From: Taudactylus pleione
Lineage: Eukaryota > Chordata > Amphibia > Anura > Myobatrachidae
Length of the DNA stretch: 64,000 bases
Assembly: GCA_031769625.1 (NCBI GenBank)
Contig: JAUIMM010000573.1
Location: 1,815,001-1,879,000, forward strand
Direction of reading: 5' to 3'
Part shown: positions 32,241-42,491 of the stretch, in pieces
Layout of the letters: each line of letters opens with the position of its first letter
How positions within the stretch are numbered: position 1 is the first letter of the stretch
Notes under the pieces: model-generated
The model's input: only the letters and a program-made list of their open reading frames with translations
Told to the model about the DNA's origin: nothing
Databases searched by the model: none
Position numbers and translations under genes: made by a program

Positions 32241-32916
32241 CCGAACGTCCGCGAACCAACTCCTCCGAGGCCAGTTCGGAGCCACGAGAATGACAGAGGC
32301 GGACTCGTGTTTTATCCTTTTTAGCAGTCGAGGAAGTGGAATCAGAGGAAAGGTAAACCAAGTCGTAGTTCCATGGAACTGTCAGAGCGTCTACTGCCAC
32401 TGCATGCGGATCTCGAGTTCTTGACACGTATACCGGGAGCTGACGATTCAATCGTGACGCCATGAGGTCCACCTGAGGACATCCCCATCGACATATCAGC
32501 GCGTTGAACACGTCTGGATGAAGCATCCATTCCCCGGGGTGGATATCCTGTCGGCTTAGGTAATCTGCCTCCCAACTGTCCACACCCGGGATGAATACCG
32601 CCGACAGGATTACTGACTGGCTCTCGGCCCACCTGAGAATTTGAGTTACTTCTCGCATGGCCATGTGACTCCGAGTCCCTCCTTGGCGGTTGATGTACGC
32701 GACGGCCGTCGCGTCGTCGGACTGAACTCTTACCGGACGAGTTCTTAGAAACTCTGTTGCTTCTATCAGAGCATTGTAGATCGCTCTGAGTTCCAAAACA
32801 TTTATGGGCCACTTTTGTTCTAGAGGGGACCATCGACCCTGTAAATGATAATCGAGGACTACAGCACCCCATCCTCGAAGGCTGGCATCCGTTGTTACGA
32901 TGATCCAGTCCCACAC
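32240..32916 (-). pseudogene. RNase H and post-RNase H region, DIRS copy 3
   Basis: The minus frame opens with VTTDASLRGWGAVV (first Asp), then INVLELRAIYNAL (Glu), QSDDATAVAYINRQGG (Asp) and FIPGVDSWEADYLSRQDIHP. The segment QVDLMASRLNRQLPVYVS follows, a block found after RNase H in DIRS proteins and sometimes annotated as methylase-like. It shares one frame with the downstream recombinase as a fusion. A frameshift near 33082-33170 separates it from the RT. Confidence 0.88.
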
Positions 32917-33081
32917 TCCGAATCTCCGGCCCGCAAGAAGATTGTTGGATTGTGTCCACCAGAGAAGGGCTCAGACGGATCTGGCGATGTAGGAGCAGAT
33001 GAGACCCTGACCCCTGTGTTAGTAGGTCCAGCTGAAACACCCTGGAGTGGAACCGCCCGAACTGTATTGCCTTGAAGGTTG

Positions 33082-33915
33082 CTACCATCTTCCCCAGGAG
33101 ACGCAGACAAAGAAGGAGGGACACCCTCTTTGGTCTGAGGACCAGCTGAACGGATTGAGATTTGATTTCTTGAAGTTTATTATCCAACCATGTTGGATTA
33201 GAGTCTGATATGTCAGTAAGGTATGGCTTGTAAGAAGAGATACCGACTGCGCCTTGAGTAGCAGGTCGTCCAAATAAGGGATTATGTTCACTCCCGATGA
33301 CCGAAGGAGAGCAATCATGACTGACATGAGTTTGATGAAGATGCGGGGAGCCGAGGATAACCCGAACGGCAATGCCCGAAACTGATAATGATCCTTCAAT
33401 ATGGCGAAACGCAGAAAAGCTTGGTGTGGTTCCCAAATGGGAACGTGGAGATAAGCATCCTTGATATCCATGGATAATAGGAACTCTCCCGGTTCCAAGC
33501 TCGCAATAACGGACTGCAGAGATTCCATTTTGAACCGATACATCTTCAGATACAGGTTCAATGACTTGAGGTTCAAGATGGGCCTGACCGATCCATCCGG
33601 TTTGGGTACTACAAACAGGTTTGAGTAAAACCCCATACCTCGTTGATGTTCTGGAACTGGGACTAGCACAGATGACACTACTAAAGACTGGATAGCCTCC
33701 TGTAGAACCCTGGCCTTGTCTGCAGGTATTGGCAGACTTGTAGTGAAGAACCGAGGTGGAGGGGGGACCTCGAACTCTATTCGGTACCCCAGGGAAATTA
33801 GTCTGTGGATCCACGGCTCTGGAGATGTCTGGTTCCAAACCTGTTGAAATCTTTGCAGGTGACCTCCCACTGTAGGTGGTCCCAGGTGGGACGGAAGACC
33901 GTCATGCCACCTGTT
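33082..33915 (-). pseudogene. reverse transcriptase, DIRS copy 3
   Basis: The minus frame holds PVPEHQRGMGFYSNLFVVPK, GSVRPILNLKSLN, LLSMDIKDAYLHVPIW (motif A), QFRALPFGLSSAPRIFIKL (motif B) and NIIPYLDDLLLKAQ (catalytic Asp pair, ~33262-33285). All core polymerase motifs are intact and in a single frame, unlike copy 1. The connection domain breaks at about 33160. Confidence 0.9.
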
Positions 33916-35272
33916 TTTCAGCTGGCTTAGGCTCCTGTCTACGTGCAACCGAGTGTGGGCGACCTCTACCTCTGCCACCTCTTGCTTGGGAGGGAGCACC
34001 TCTGGCTCCACCATGAAAGGAATGTGGCGCACGAAAGGAATGAAAGGAAGGTCCAGTGTAAGATTGTCTGAGAGCCGATGCAGTTGACGGGAGGAAGGAA
34101 GACTTACCCCCCCGTGGCCTGGGATATCCATTTGTCTAATTCCACGCCAAACAGCATGTCGCCATTGAATGGCAAACCCTCCACCGCACGCTTGGATTCT
34201 GCATCCGCATGCCAGGCGCGCAACCAGAGGGCTCTGCGGCCCGAAATAGCAGAAGCAGATATGCAAGCACTAATCTGACTGATATCTTTTGACGCTTCTC
34301 CCAGGAAAACTGCAGACTCGCGGATGTGTTCAGCTAGTAAGCGTAACTCTGCTCTAGAAGTACCCGAGTCCAAACCTGTAATGAACTGGTCAGCCCAGCA
34401 AACCACCGCTTTGTTAACCCAAGCAGTAATAAGGGTGGGCCTAAGTTGAGCACCCGCTGCGATATAAATAGATCTTAGCGTTGTCTCCAATTTACAATCC
34501 GAAGGATCTTTTAGTACTGTAGCTCCCGGTACTGGGAGTGCTGTTTTTTTAGAAAGATGGGAGACGGACGCATCTACTGGAGGGGGTATTTCCCACTTCT
34601 CCATCATGGTTGATGGAAAAGGGTAGCTAGAAGGAAACCGGCGCGGAATTTGGAACCGTTTATCCGGTTGCTTCCAGGCCACTGAGAGCTGCTGTTGAAG
34701 TTGCTGTGAGAACAGAAAAACCGCCGAGCTCTTTGGTTGTTCATGAAATAATTCACACTCATGGGATGCAGGAATCACATCCACAGGTAAGTTAAGGATT
34801 TTTCTGACCGCCAAAATTAAAGATTCCACCCCGGGAGAGGGGTATCGTCCTGTAATGCTTCCTCCAATTCCCCTTCCTCAGCATCCTCCGTAGCGAGGAA
34901 TTTCTCGTCAGACTCTTCTGACTGGAGAACAGTCGATAAAGGACGCTTTTGTGTCGGTCCCTGTAAGGAAGTGGAGGGTGCGGACACAGCTGTACCCATT
35001 ACCTGTACCAGGGTGTCAAGAGACTTGGTTAGCTCAGCAACCAAGGGAGGTTGAGACTTGCGTGCCTCAGCTAACACAGACGTTAAATCCGTCATTACTC
35101 CTACCATGTCAGCGGCCCATGTAGGCGCAGGTGAGGCAGTAATAGCCATAGGTGGATCAATTGCTATACAAGCATCACATAACGTGGACCCAGCAGTATG
35201 CGGCTTGGATAGTTTGTTGTTACACCTAGAACAAACAAACATCTTTTGAGGCGCTTTTGTTCTGTTTGACAT
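33915..35272 (-). pseudogene. Gag, DIRS copy 3
   Basis: It starts at ATG 35272: MSNRTKAPQKMFVCSRCNNK, then LCDAC, giving a CxxC...CxxC zinc ribbon. An acidic linker (SEESDEKFLATEDAEEGELE) precedes a frameshift near 34825. The next frame runs from ESLILAVRKIL through SSYPFPSTMMEKWEIPPPVD and FLGEASKDISQISACISASA to LDKWISQATGG at 34104, after which a basic Gly/Arg-rich tail continues in another frame to about 33915. Copy 4 carries the same protein with fewer breaks, which supports these boundaries. Confidence 0.86.
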
Positions 35273-35918
35273 GGATACACATAGTCACCACACACAGAGG
35301 GACAAAGTATATACAGAGGTAAAGAAAAACAGAAGGCTGGCTTGGGACAGAGGAGGAGCACACCCCACTCCCTTCCCACAGATCAGATTCCCTGCACCCC
35401 CAGTATATTATGCACAGCCTCTGCTTAACTTATAGCTGCTGTAGCCAGGAATGGGGAGCCAAAGAATCCAGCCTTCCGATCTGCTGCACTCTTCCTGTAT
35501 AAGGGAGAGATGCAGACATTTAACAGTTAATAAACGGCAGCCACGCTGTTTTTTTTTTTACAGCCGCTTGCCGTGCATAGAAGAGAGAGAGCCTGCGCTG
35601 ATTAGGCCCCGCCCCCTTCTTCATTCCCTAAGGGCTCCATTATGGCTATGTCCGTCCCTCCCCCTCCCCTCCGCGCTACCCGCGTGTATCAGCGGGAAGA
35701 GGGGAGAAGCAGGGAGCCGCGTGTAGCACTGTGTATCTCTAACACAGCGCAGCGCTGACAGCAGGACCTGCACTCCTTCCTGGTGTTTGCTAAAACACCA
35801 GGGCGCCAGGTGCCCGGACCCCACCTTTTAGATAGGTGGCGAAGAGTACCTATATGATGTGTAAAAGATTCTTAAAATAAAATAAAATTAAATAAAATAA
35901 ATGTATTGCTGGAGCACA

Positions 35919-36090
35919 GCATAATACAGTGTTGGCTAACCTTGACACTCCAGCTGTTATGGAACTACATAACCCAGCATGCACTGCTACAGTTTTGCTA
36001 TTAGGGCATGCTAAAACTGTGGCAGGGCATGCTGGGATATATAGTTCCACAACAGCTGGAGTGTCAAGGTTAGCCAACACTGGCAAAATG
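35919..36090. mobile_element. hAT-like palindromic MITE in DIRS copy 3
   Basis: CAGTGTTGGCTAACCTTGAC (35927) is mirrored by GTCAAGGTTAGCCAACACTG (to 36082). Arms pair across about 70 bp each. Flanks GCATAATA and GCAAAATG match at six of eight positions, a degraded 8-bp duplication. It is inserted near the 5' end of the DIRS element. Confidence 0.82.
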
Positions 36091-36527
36091 TGACCAGCTC
36101 CTAGTAGGCACATTTTCTAAACTGAGGGCTGATGGGGCATAGAGGGGGAGGAGCTTCACACTTCTAAATTATTTAAAGTGCCGGCTCCAGTTATCCATGC
36201 CTCTATACCCCAGCGTAAGCACCTCCAGTGTCCCCTAGTGGATGAAAGAGAAAGTACATCGTTATCGTTCATCGTCCGCAATATCATGCAGTGGATATGC
36301 CGTCAACGACAAGTGATGAGCGCTCCCGTTGATGCAGTTGTTAATCGCCCGAACCTGCTGTCCAACCTGACGGTATAGTCAGGATGTGCAGGTTCGGGGA
36401 TGAGGGAGGGTGCCCACACTGAACGAAATATCGTTCACTGTGGGCTCAAAATCCACTGAACAATATAATGAACAATTACGATGTCGTTATCGTTCAATCG
36501 TTCCTTAAACGTGTTGTGGATATGCAC

Positions 36528-36790
36528 CTTGAGTGATCAGTAGCTGCTTTAAGTACCTTGGGCCCTGGTCATGTAGGGTTTTGTAAGTCAGTAAGACAAT
36601 CTTGAAAACGATTTGCCATCTTACAGGCAGCCAGTGAAAGGAGTAGAGGATGGGTGTTATGTGGCTGGAACGGGGATGGTTAGTTAATAGCCTGGCATCT
36701 GCATTTTGTAGCATCTGCAAACGGTGCAATTGTTTTGCTTGGAGACCTAGGTAGAGGGCATTGAAGTAGTCTAGGCGTGATGATATAAAT
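36528..36790 (-). pseudogene. LINE (L2/Rex-type) reverse transcriptase C-terminal fragment
   Basis: The minus frame reads LQNADARLLTNHPRSSHITP then PILYSFHWLPVRWQIVFKIV and LLTYKTLHDQGPRYL. From family knowledge, the pattern NAxARLLT...HITPxLxxLHWLPVxxRIxFKxLLLTYKxLxxxxPxYL marks the C-terminal end of vertebrate L2/Rex-like LINE proteins. Only this ~75-residue piece is present. A separate autonomous element was not found nearby. Confidence 0.75.
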
Positions 36791-36796
36791 GCATGA

Positions 36797-37015
36797 CAGT
36801 AGGCCAGTGGTTCCCAAACTTTACTTAACTGTCATCCTTAGGGACAGTTATGTGGTGGTGGACAGATTTGCACTTCTGTTTGCCCACATATTTACATTAC
36901 ATTGACCATAAATAACTAGATTTGGTGCTGGACCACCAACCTGAGGCACTCCTGCACATGTCCCAAGGCACCCCAGGGTGCCACGATACAGAGTTTGGGA
37001 ACCACTGCATTAGGC
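36797..37015. mobile_element. 203-bp hAT-like MITE
   Basis: TIRs CAGTGGTTCCCAAACTTT (36805) and GAGTTTGGGAACCACTG (to 37007) are flanked by octamers CAGTAGGC and CATTAGGC, 7 of 8 identical. This is the classic hAT signature. It is inserted next to the LINE fragment, close to the upstream side of the Harbinger-like MITE at 37036. Confidence 0.9.
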
Positions 37016-37032
37016 AGATCTTCTGAGGGAAT

Positions 37033-37572
37033 TAAGGGCCTCATTCAGAGGCGGTCGGAGGATGCAAGCGGTTGCTCAGAAACTGGGCGGCCACTTGCAT
37101 CCTGACCGCCCACCTCTGTTGCGGTCGTTAACCCACAGCCTAACACCCACAGCTCTAACAACCGCTCCGGTGATGGTCGCGATGGTCAGAGACCATCACA
37201 AGCATCGGGGCTTACGACGAGACCCTAGGGTAGGGTCTCACTTGTCGTAAGCCCCGGAGAGCTTCTGGCTGTGTCAGAGACGGAAGCTCTCCACTGACTT
37301 CACTAGTGATGTCAGTGGGGCCTCCCCCAAACGGTAGACGTTCCCATGGGAACGCCTCCATTTGGGCTGCCACCCCCCCCGGCCCGCCTTCCAAACGGGG
37401 CGAGCTGTCAATCAACATCGATAGCTCGCCCCCTTTGGATCAAGACCCGCTACGACCGGCGCTGTCGGTCGTAGCGGGTCTCACGCATGCGCACTACGGC
37501 ATGCTCTGTGGGGGGCCAACGACCCGGTCCGAGCGCATCGGCGCTAACGACCGGGTCTGAATGACCCCCTAA
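37033..37572. mobile_element. Harbinger-like MITE, TIR GGGCCTCATTCAGA
   Basis: Left end GGGCCTCATTCAGAGGCGGT and right end ACCGGGTCTGAATGACCCCC, flanked by TAA on both sides (37033-37035, 37570-37572). The GC-rich interior contains further inverted repeats (GGGTCTCGTCGTAAGCCCC type). No transposase. Confidence 0.88.
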
Positions 37573-37701
37573 GTGCTTGATTCCTGTCATGTTCCTCAGA
37601 TGAAAGAATGACTGATTGTGGCCGATACCCGAAGTGTCAATCCACTATCCAGGACAACAAGATTCCACACACGCACACACACTGTAAGTACATTCTCTAA
37701 C

Positions 37702-38045
37702 TATAGGCTCGAATCAATTGAACATGAATTAAATAGTACTGGGAGGGAGCTCCCGGAGCTATTCAATTCAGCATGCTGTTAGGTCGGCAAAATGGCCGTT
37801 CTCCCGCCCCTTAAACAGGGTGATTAGTTGCGAGAACGGGCTTTCTCCAACTAAACTGCCCGGCGCGATGCTGTTTCCGCAGCGCTAAAGGCAGAAAACA
37901 GCATCGCACCTGTACTTTTGGCGGATTTCTGTTCACACCCCTTCTGGGGTGCAAGAAGAAATCCTTAACAGCGCGATGAATTGAATAGCTCCGGGAGCTC
38001 CCTCCCAGCGTTATTTAATTTGCGTTCAATTGAATCACGCCCTAT
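37702..38045. mobile_element. MITE, 'agctattcaattcagc' family
   Basis: Inverted blocks GGGAGGGAGCTCCCGGAGCT (37740 on) and AGCTCCGGGAGCTCCCTCCC (37987 on) sit inside GAATCAATTGAAC/GTTCAATTGAATC ends. TAT flanks both sides. It shares its core with 21736-22402. Confidence 0.8.
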
Positions 38046-38261
38046 TGTAAAATGTTTAGCCTTAAGCTTCAAAGTTAGGGAAACCAAATATGTGTGATTT
38101 AATCAAAATTAGGCTCTATTTTGGCACCCAAGAAGAGCAGAGGTATACATTTCACACTTAAAAGGTAACAGATTTCAACTGGTAGAATTAACATCAAAAT
38201 ACTTACAAGCATCCGCTGGGTGTGGTAACTGTTGTGACTGGTATCAAATGACTCAATGGTC

Positions 38262-38567
38262 ACTACAGCTGGGTACACACCTGAAAGATGGAGCAACCAA
38301 TGCAATGCAACGATATATCACATCGTCATAAACATTGCACAATCCCCAAATGATGATGCGATATATCGTTACATGCTTCTGGTACCAACACCACGTCATC
38401 CGTGGAATCGTCCAATCTAATGGGCAGCATATCAGGTGGGACGATGCAACCACCCAATTCAAACGATGAATTGGGTGGAATTGCCAGTACACACTACAGG
38501 ATGGGCGTCGCAATCCATCACAGACCGCTAGAACGGACGATATATTGTATACTGTGTACCTACCTTA
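38262..38567. mobile_element. MITE, TIR GCTGGGTACACAC
   Basis: Left CAGCTGGGTACACACCTG and right CTGTGTACCTACCTTAAG are approximate inverted ends around CGATATATCG-rich arms. The right end is diverged, so limits are approximate. Confidence 0.6.
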
Positions 38568-38675
38568 AGACCTGCCCCACATCAAATGTTGATGAATACT
38601 TTCTAAATTTAATTTCTGTCTCTAAACGTCAAAATATATGCATGTACAGTTGCCACCCGTGCTAATAGCATATAT

Positions 38676-39133
38676 AGGTCCCCATTTAATAACAAGCGAT
38701 ATACATGTTATCACTCGTTACTAATCTTAAATGAGCCAATTGGTTGGAGCACCATTTAATGCTGGGTGCACACTGTCAGATATATTGGCCAATCAATTGA
38801 TCTGCCAATACATCAGGTGCCCGTCAGCCAATGTGTACCAGCGATATGTCTGAACAACTTCGTTCACAGACATATTGTGTCGGCTGTGCTGCGCAGATAT
38901 ATTGGGGCATCGTGCTGTGTGTAGGGGCGGTCAGCCAATAGCCCGTACACTTACAGCGGCATCCCCGGGGTGGGGGCGGGAGGGGGCAACACGCCCCCGG
39001 CCAGCAAGACCCACCCTCCTCTAACACACAGATGATTGTTGTTCAGGTAAGTATGAACCACCATCATCTGCAGATATATCTGCTAGGTGTGTACCCAGCT
39101 TATAACAAGCATATCACTCATTATTGAATGGGG
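38676..39133. mobile_element. nested MITE pair
   Basis: The outer element has ends CCCATTTAATAACAAGCGAT (38680) and ATCACTCATTATTGAATGGG (to 39132). Inside it, an inner element of about 340 bp has ends GCTGGGTGCACAC (38761) and GTGTGTACCCAGC (to 39100), probably with TTA target sites. The inner TIR matches the GCTGGGTACACAC family. Confidence 0.72.
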
Positions 39134-39275
39134 CCCACAATCTGTATGGGTGGGTGGGTAAAGAGCACTGGTGTGCACATTATATTAAATAGACTGTTAA
39201 GGGGGGGTTAAAAGAGGTGGATGAATACAAATTGGGGGACAATTGCATGCATTATACCCAAGGTAAGGGGACAAA

Positions 39276-39278
<3 letters not shown>

Positions 39279-39315
<37 letters not shown>
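39279..39315. repeat. (AT)n microsatellite
   Basis: About 17 AT units, followed by a short AC run. Confidence 0.93.
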
Positions 39316-39319
<4 letters not shown>

Positions 39320-39387
39320 CACACACACTTATTAAAAGGAGGAGAAAGTTAACATACAACTAGGGTTTGATCAATCCCTATAGCCAA

Positions 39388-39640
39388 TAAGGGCGATTCA
39401 ATTCTTTTGCTGGCAGCTCAGGTGGGTGCAAGCAGAAATGCGAGAGAAACCCCCTGGTTAGGGTGCGTTAACCGCAGTTAGCGTGCAATAACCAAAACTT
39501 TAGATGGGTTTAGCAGTTTTACACGGCTAAACCCAGTCTCATATGGGGCAAAGAGGGCGATAATGAGCGCCCAGAACAATTGAATTGCAACACTGAGCGC
39601 TCAATTATCGCATTGTAAAAAACAATTGAAACACACCCAC
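39388..39640. mobile_element. probable MITE, weak TIRs
   Basis: It starts GGGCGATTCAATTCTTTTGC after TAA and ends around AACAATTGAAACACACCC. Internal AGATGGGTTTAGC/GGCTAAACCC blocks also occur at 22830-22853. Boundaries are uncertain. Confidence 0.45.
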
Positions 39641-40139
39641 TGAGTCTAAAAAGTTACCGTTGACATTTAGACTTTTTTTTGTCTCTTTAAGTGAATGGAG
39701 GAATACCTTCTCTGACTCATACAGACAATTTGTTAATACATCCCTCAACAAGAAAGCTGCTGGTGGCATGGTGCCCTGGCCTCTGACCATTCATTATCTA
39801 TTCCTACATTCTGCTGCAGTGCAAGTATATACAGGGGAAAAAAATTAGGTAATCTTAAATTATCAGCTCAAATTGTTAGATTTGTTAAAACAAGTGTAAT
39901 AGGAAGAAAGGATATGAATGTGCTGGCATGTACGGTATATACATAGCAGTATGCTATGTATGGGGAAAGGTGAATGAATTGTATCGCTATGTATACTGGC
40001 ACACAGATGTACTCCTGCACAAACATGAGAAGCTGTACTACAGCACATGTATAGGAAGCATCAAACGCATTGTAACAAGCCGGGTACACGCACATGACAT
40101 GGGCACTGGAATGGCGAGCAGCACACACTGTAGGCAGCA

Positions 40140-40700
40140 GCCAGGACATGCATGGCATACAGCTCTCAGGGGGAGAGGGGGTAGGGGCCGGCACCATGGG
40201 TGCAGCATGGACAACCAGGGATGGCTGGGGAGAAGTATGGGGTCCCCAATATGCCAGGTACCTGTGAGCAGAAGTACGAGCCCTGGATGCCCAGCTTGAT
40301 GCAGGTCGGGCACTGCAGTTTGGCTGCGCTGGTGCAGTCCTCTGTCTCACATACTCTGCTCTCCACCGCCGCCATGCTTCACCCGGCTGCTGCACCCACA
40401 GGACGGCGGGGAGGAGGGGGCGGGGGGCGTGTGCTGGAGGAAGCTGGGTGGCGTTGTGAACATGCGACCAGCCTGTCTGCGGGGAGAACTGGGAGAGTGA
40501 CGTCTGGTGACAACAGGAAGAGGAAAAGCAGCTCCAGCAGCGCCGCCGCTCATCGTGTGCACTCAGAGAAGGAAGTCTCTCCCTATAGGTGCCGGCTGCC
40601 GTAGGCGGAGCTATGTGAGCTGCAGGCGGAAAGGCGGGGTGCACATGTCATGTGGGCGGGGCTATGCGGCGGGACACGTCCTCTATCTATATATGTATAT
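40140..40700 (-). promoter_or_regulatory. metap1: metap1 CpG-rich promoter region
   Basis: GC- and CpG-rich sequence surrounds the metap1 start codon, in strong contrast to the AT-rich introns. Upstream of the ATG lie a CRE-like TGACGTC (40498-40504), several GGGCGTGGC and GGGCGGGGC boxes (40650-40750) and CCGCCGC runs. No TATA box was seen close to the likely start, as is usual for housekeeping genes. The transcription start cannot be fixed from sequence. A bidirectional role is possible but no plus-strand gene was recognised next to it. Confidence 0.65.
40262..40375 (-). CDS. metap1: metap1 exon 1, start codon and zinc-finger region (114 nt)
   Basis: The ATG at 40375-40373 has a strong context (A at -3, G at +4). 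Thirty-eight codons read [20 protein letters not shown] then [18 protein letters not shown], ending at a GTACCT donor. From family knowledge this is the start of eukaryotic type-1 methionine aminopeptidase. The Cys pairs (C9, C14, C22, C25, C36) form the N-terminal zinc-finger region that binds the ribosome; the enzyme removes initiator Met from nascent proteins with small second residues. It is joined in phase 0 to exon 2. A 258-residue ORF in another minus frame across this region is a CpG-island shadow. Confidence 0.98.
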
Positions 40701-41030
40701 GATGACGCTAGCTTACATGGGCGTGGCAACCGTTATGGGCGTGGCTATAGCAGATATTAATTCAGTTGTAGATATGCAGCAACAAGGGAACGCAGATGCA
40801 GTGACCGTCAGTCTATATAGCACCATGGCTGTTTGCCCTCCACATCCCGGTCCGGTACTCTGACAGGTAGCATGAGATGACAAGGGTATAGGAGAGGGGT
40901 GATTATGGCTAGTGGTCTATATTTCCTATTACTATCTTTTGTTTATAAATAGCCAATTCATCCTGAAGGTAAGTACTGCAGGGGGAGATAACACATTCTT
41001 CATTTATTTATATATAATAAAGCTATACCT
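40701..41030. other. upstream flank of metap1, nothing recognised
   Basis: No coding exon was recognised. In mammals the gene upstream of METAP1 is EIF4E (established knowledge), but none of its conserved segments was seen in 40.7-64 kb. Confidence 0.4.
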
Positions 41031-41095
41031 TATGCATACCTCCCATCATGACCCATTCCAGGAGGGACAAAATGCTCTGTTCCTGGACTTCCCCC

Positions 41096-41958
41096 TTAGA
41101 GCCGTATTCAATATGAGCCGAGCCGCGATACTTTTTCGCGGCCTCTGACTTTCCGCCTACTTTGCCTGTTTTCAGGCGGAAAAGTATCGCGGCCGTCCCT
41201 GCTTTACCCCGTACTCAATATGGAAGTACGTGAAAACAGGACCCGGCAAAACTGAAACAGGCGGAAAGTACTATAATTTTTGGGGAAATCAGCCTGACAC
41301 CCCTCAAAAGATGCTCTGACATGGGGGTTTGCTATGGTACCCCCCCGATTTGACTTGCTGAAGGTATTTGGTGATTTTAAATGGGCTCAATAGCTGTTTA
41401 ATAGCGTTTTTCTATATGTGATGCAGAATAGTATTTAGGAGCTTTTTTTCCAGAAAATATCTTATGCCAGCATCTTTGGGGTACTTGAAAATGGGAGTCA
41501 GCATATTTAAAAGTTGTGAAAGTGAAGTTGAAAAATCCACCTTCCGCAAGCACCTGCAATAAAAAAAAACACTTGGGGCATACTTGGGTACCCCTCCAGA
41601 GTCAAGTTCGCTAGTTTTTAAATTTGTACTCCAACATTTTTTTTTTTCGCCCCCTTTTTCAAAGTAATTTTTTGGGGTGAACTTAAGTATTTTTTTTTAC
41701 ACCGATTACCTTTGGGGGACTGTCTGAAGGCTGCAGGGGGGTTCCCGCAATGTTGTACCCCAAAACCCCAATTCTGCACTTTTTTCTGCCCCCCATTCAC
41801 AGGCGAAACTTTTTCGCCTATTGCATTGACTAGGTGAAAAGTCTTCCAAATTGAATACGGGGTAAAAGTCAAACAGTCAAAAATGACGTAATCGGCGAAA
41901 AGTTTCCGCCAAAAACTCGCGGAAACTGACTTTTCGTCTCAAATTGAATAAGCCCTTA
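41096..41958. mobile_element. 857-bp MITE, TIR GRGCCGTATTCAAT
   Basis: The element 41099-41955 has ends GAGCCGTATTCAATATGAG and CTCAAATTGAATAAGCCC, with TTA on both sides (41096-41098, 41956-41958). It shares internal blocks with 1524-2329 (GGGGAAATCAGCCYGACACC, GATGYTCTGACATGGGGGTT). No transposase. Confidence 0.88.
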
Positions 41959-41998
41959 ATATATGATTGTCAGCACCTGTGTTGAACTAGTTCATTGA

Positions 41999-42189
41999 TA
42001 ATGCTGGGCATACAGTACACTCTACAATTTTCTGTCCAATCTGGTGGGAAGTAAAATCTTGTCCATTTTCTAGTGTTTGGGAGCAAATTTGTATTGTAAT
42101 TTGCTCCCATACATTACCAGGTTTTCATTCCAACCAGCCAGATTGGACAGATATCTGACAAATAATTGCATAGTGGATGCACAGCATTA
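41999..42189. mobile_element. 185-bp MITE
   Basis: Ends TGCTGGGCATACAG (42002) and GGATGCACAGCA (to 42186). Arms contain CATTTTCTAGTGTTTGGG and CAGGTTTTCATTCCAACCAG, related to 22007-22322. Flanks are TAA and TTA. Confidence 0.75.
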
Positions 42190-42221
42190 GATGGGTGTTT
42201 CAATATAGGTGATGGCAATCA

Positions 42222-42491
42222 TAAATTAAGGGGATGTGGTCATAATGCCGACATCACAAAGGAAAGTAGCGAGGTTAGGGGGAGTGTTAGCGATATGGTT
42301 AGGCACTAGGGGGAGGTTAGCCACTAAGGGGGAAGGGTTATGTTTAGGGTGCAGGGAGGGGGAGGTTAGGTTTAGGTACCAGGGAGGGGGAGGGTTAGGT
42401 TACCGACTGACGGGTGTCGGTATCATACCCTGTCAGGAATCCGGCGTCAGGATTCTGACCAGTGGGGTTCCGTACCCAACCCTAAATTAAG
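42222..42491. mobile_element. TTAGG-rich non-autonomous element with 9-bp direct repeats
   Basis: The element 42231-42482 begins GGGATGTGGTCATAATGCCG and is bounded by TAAATTAAG on both sides (42222-42230, 42483-42491). The host palindrome shows a single copy would be expected, so this is a 9-bp target duplication. The interior is rich in GGTTAGG and GGGGGAGGTTAG. Related to 44254-44741. Confidence 0.75.

Larger units (their letters stand above)
30697..36253 (-). mobile_element. DIRS-type retrotransposon, copy 3 (second subfamily)
   Basis: Full-length layout on the minus strand: ITRs 30697-30869 and 36108-36253 (CTCCAGTGTCCCC, CCATCAGCCCTCAGTTTAG), an internal complementary region at 30987-31098, gag, RT/RNase H and YR. 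Its ITRs are unlike those of copies 1, 2 and A but similar in style to copy 4. It abuts copy 2 without a spacer. Frameshifts in gag, in the RT-RNase H connection and near the end of the YR prevent activity. Most reading frames are still long, so decay is moderate. Confidence 0.93.
25356..36527. mobile_element. one MITE split by two DIRS elements
   Basis: The left end at 25356 reads GGGTGCAAATCCACTACAC and then AAATGAACGACAAT. The right end at 36250-36527 finishes ATCGTTCAATCGTTCCTTAA and GTTGTGGATATGCACC, the inverted match. Only about 40 bp of the left part remains before DIRS copy 2 begins, and the remaining ~275 bp follow DIRS copy 3. The simplest reading is a single MITE that received both DIRS elements at one internal site. 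Confidence 0.6.

Noticed and set aside
39868..40644. 258-residue ORF on minus overlapping the metap1 promoter and exon 1
   Set aside because: Open frame by chance in GC-rich DNA; it overlaps exon 1 in another frame and shows no domain.
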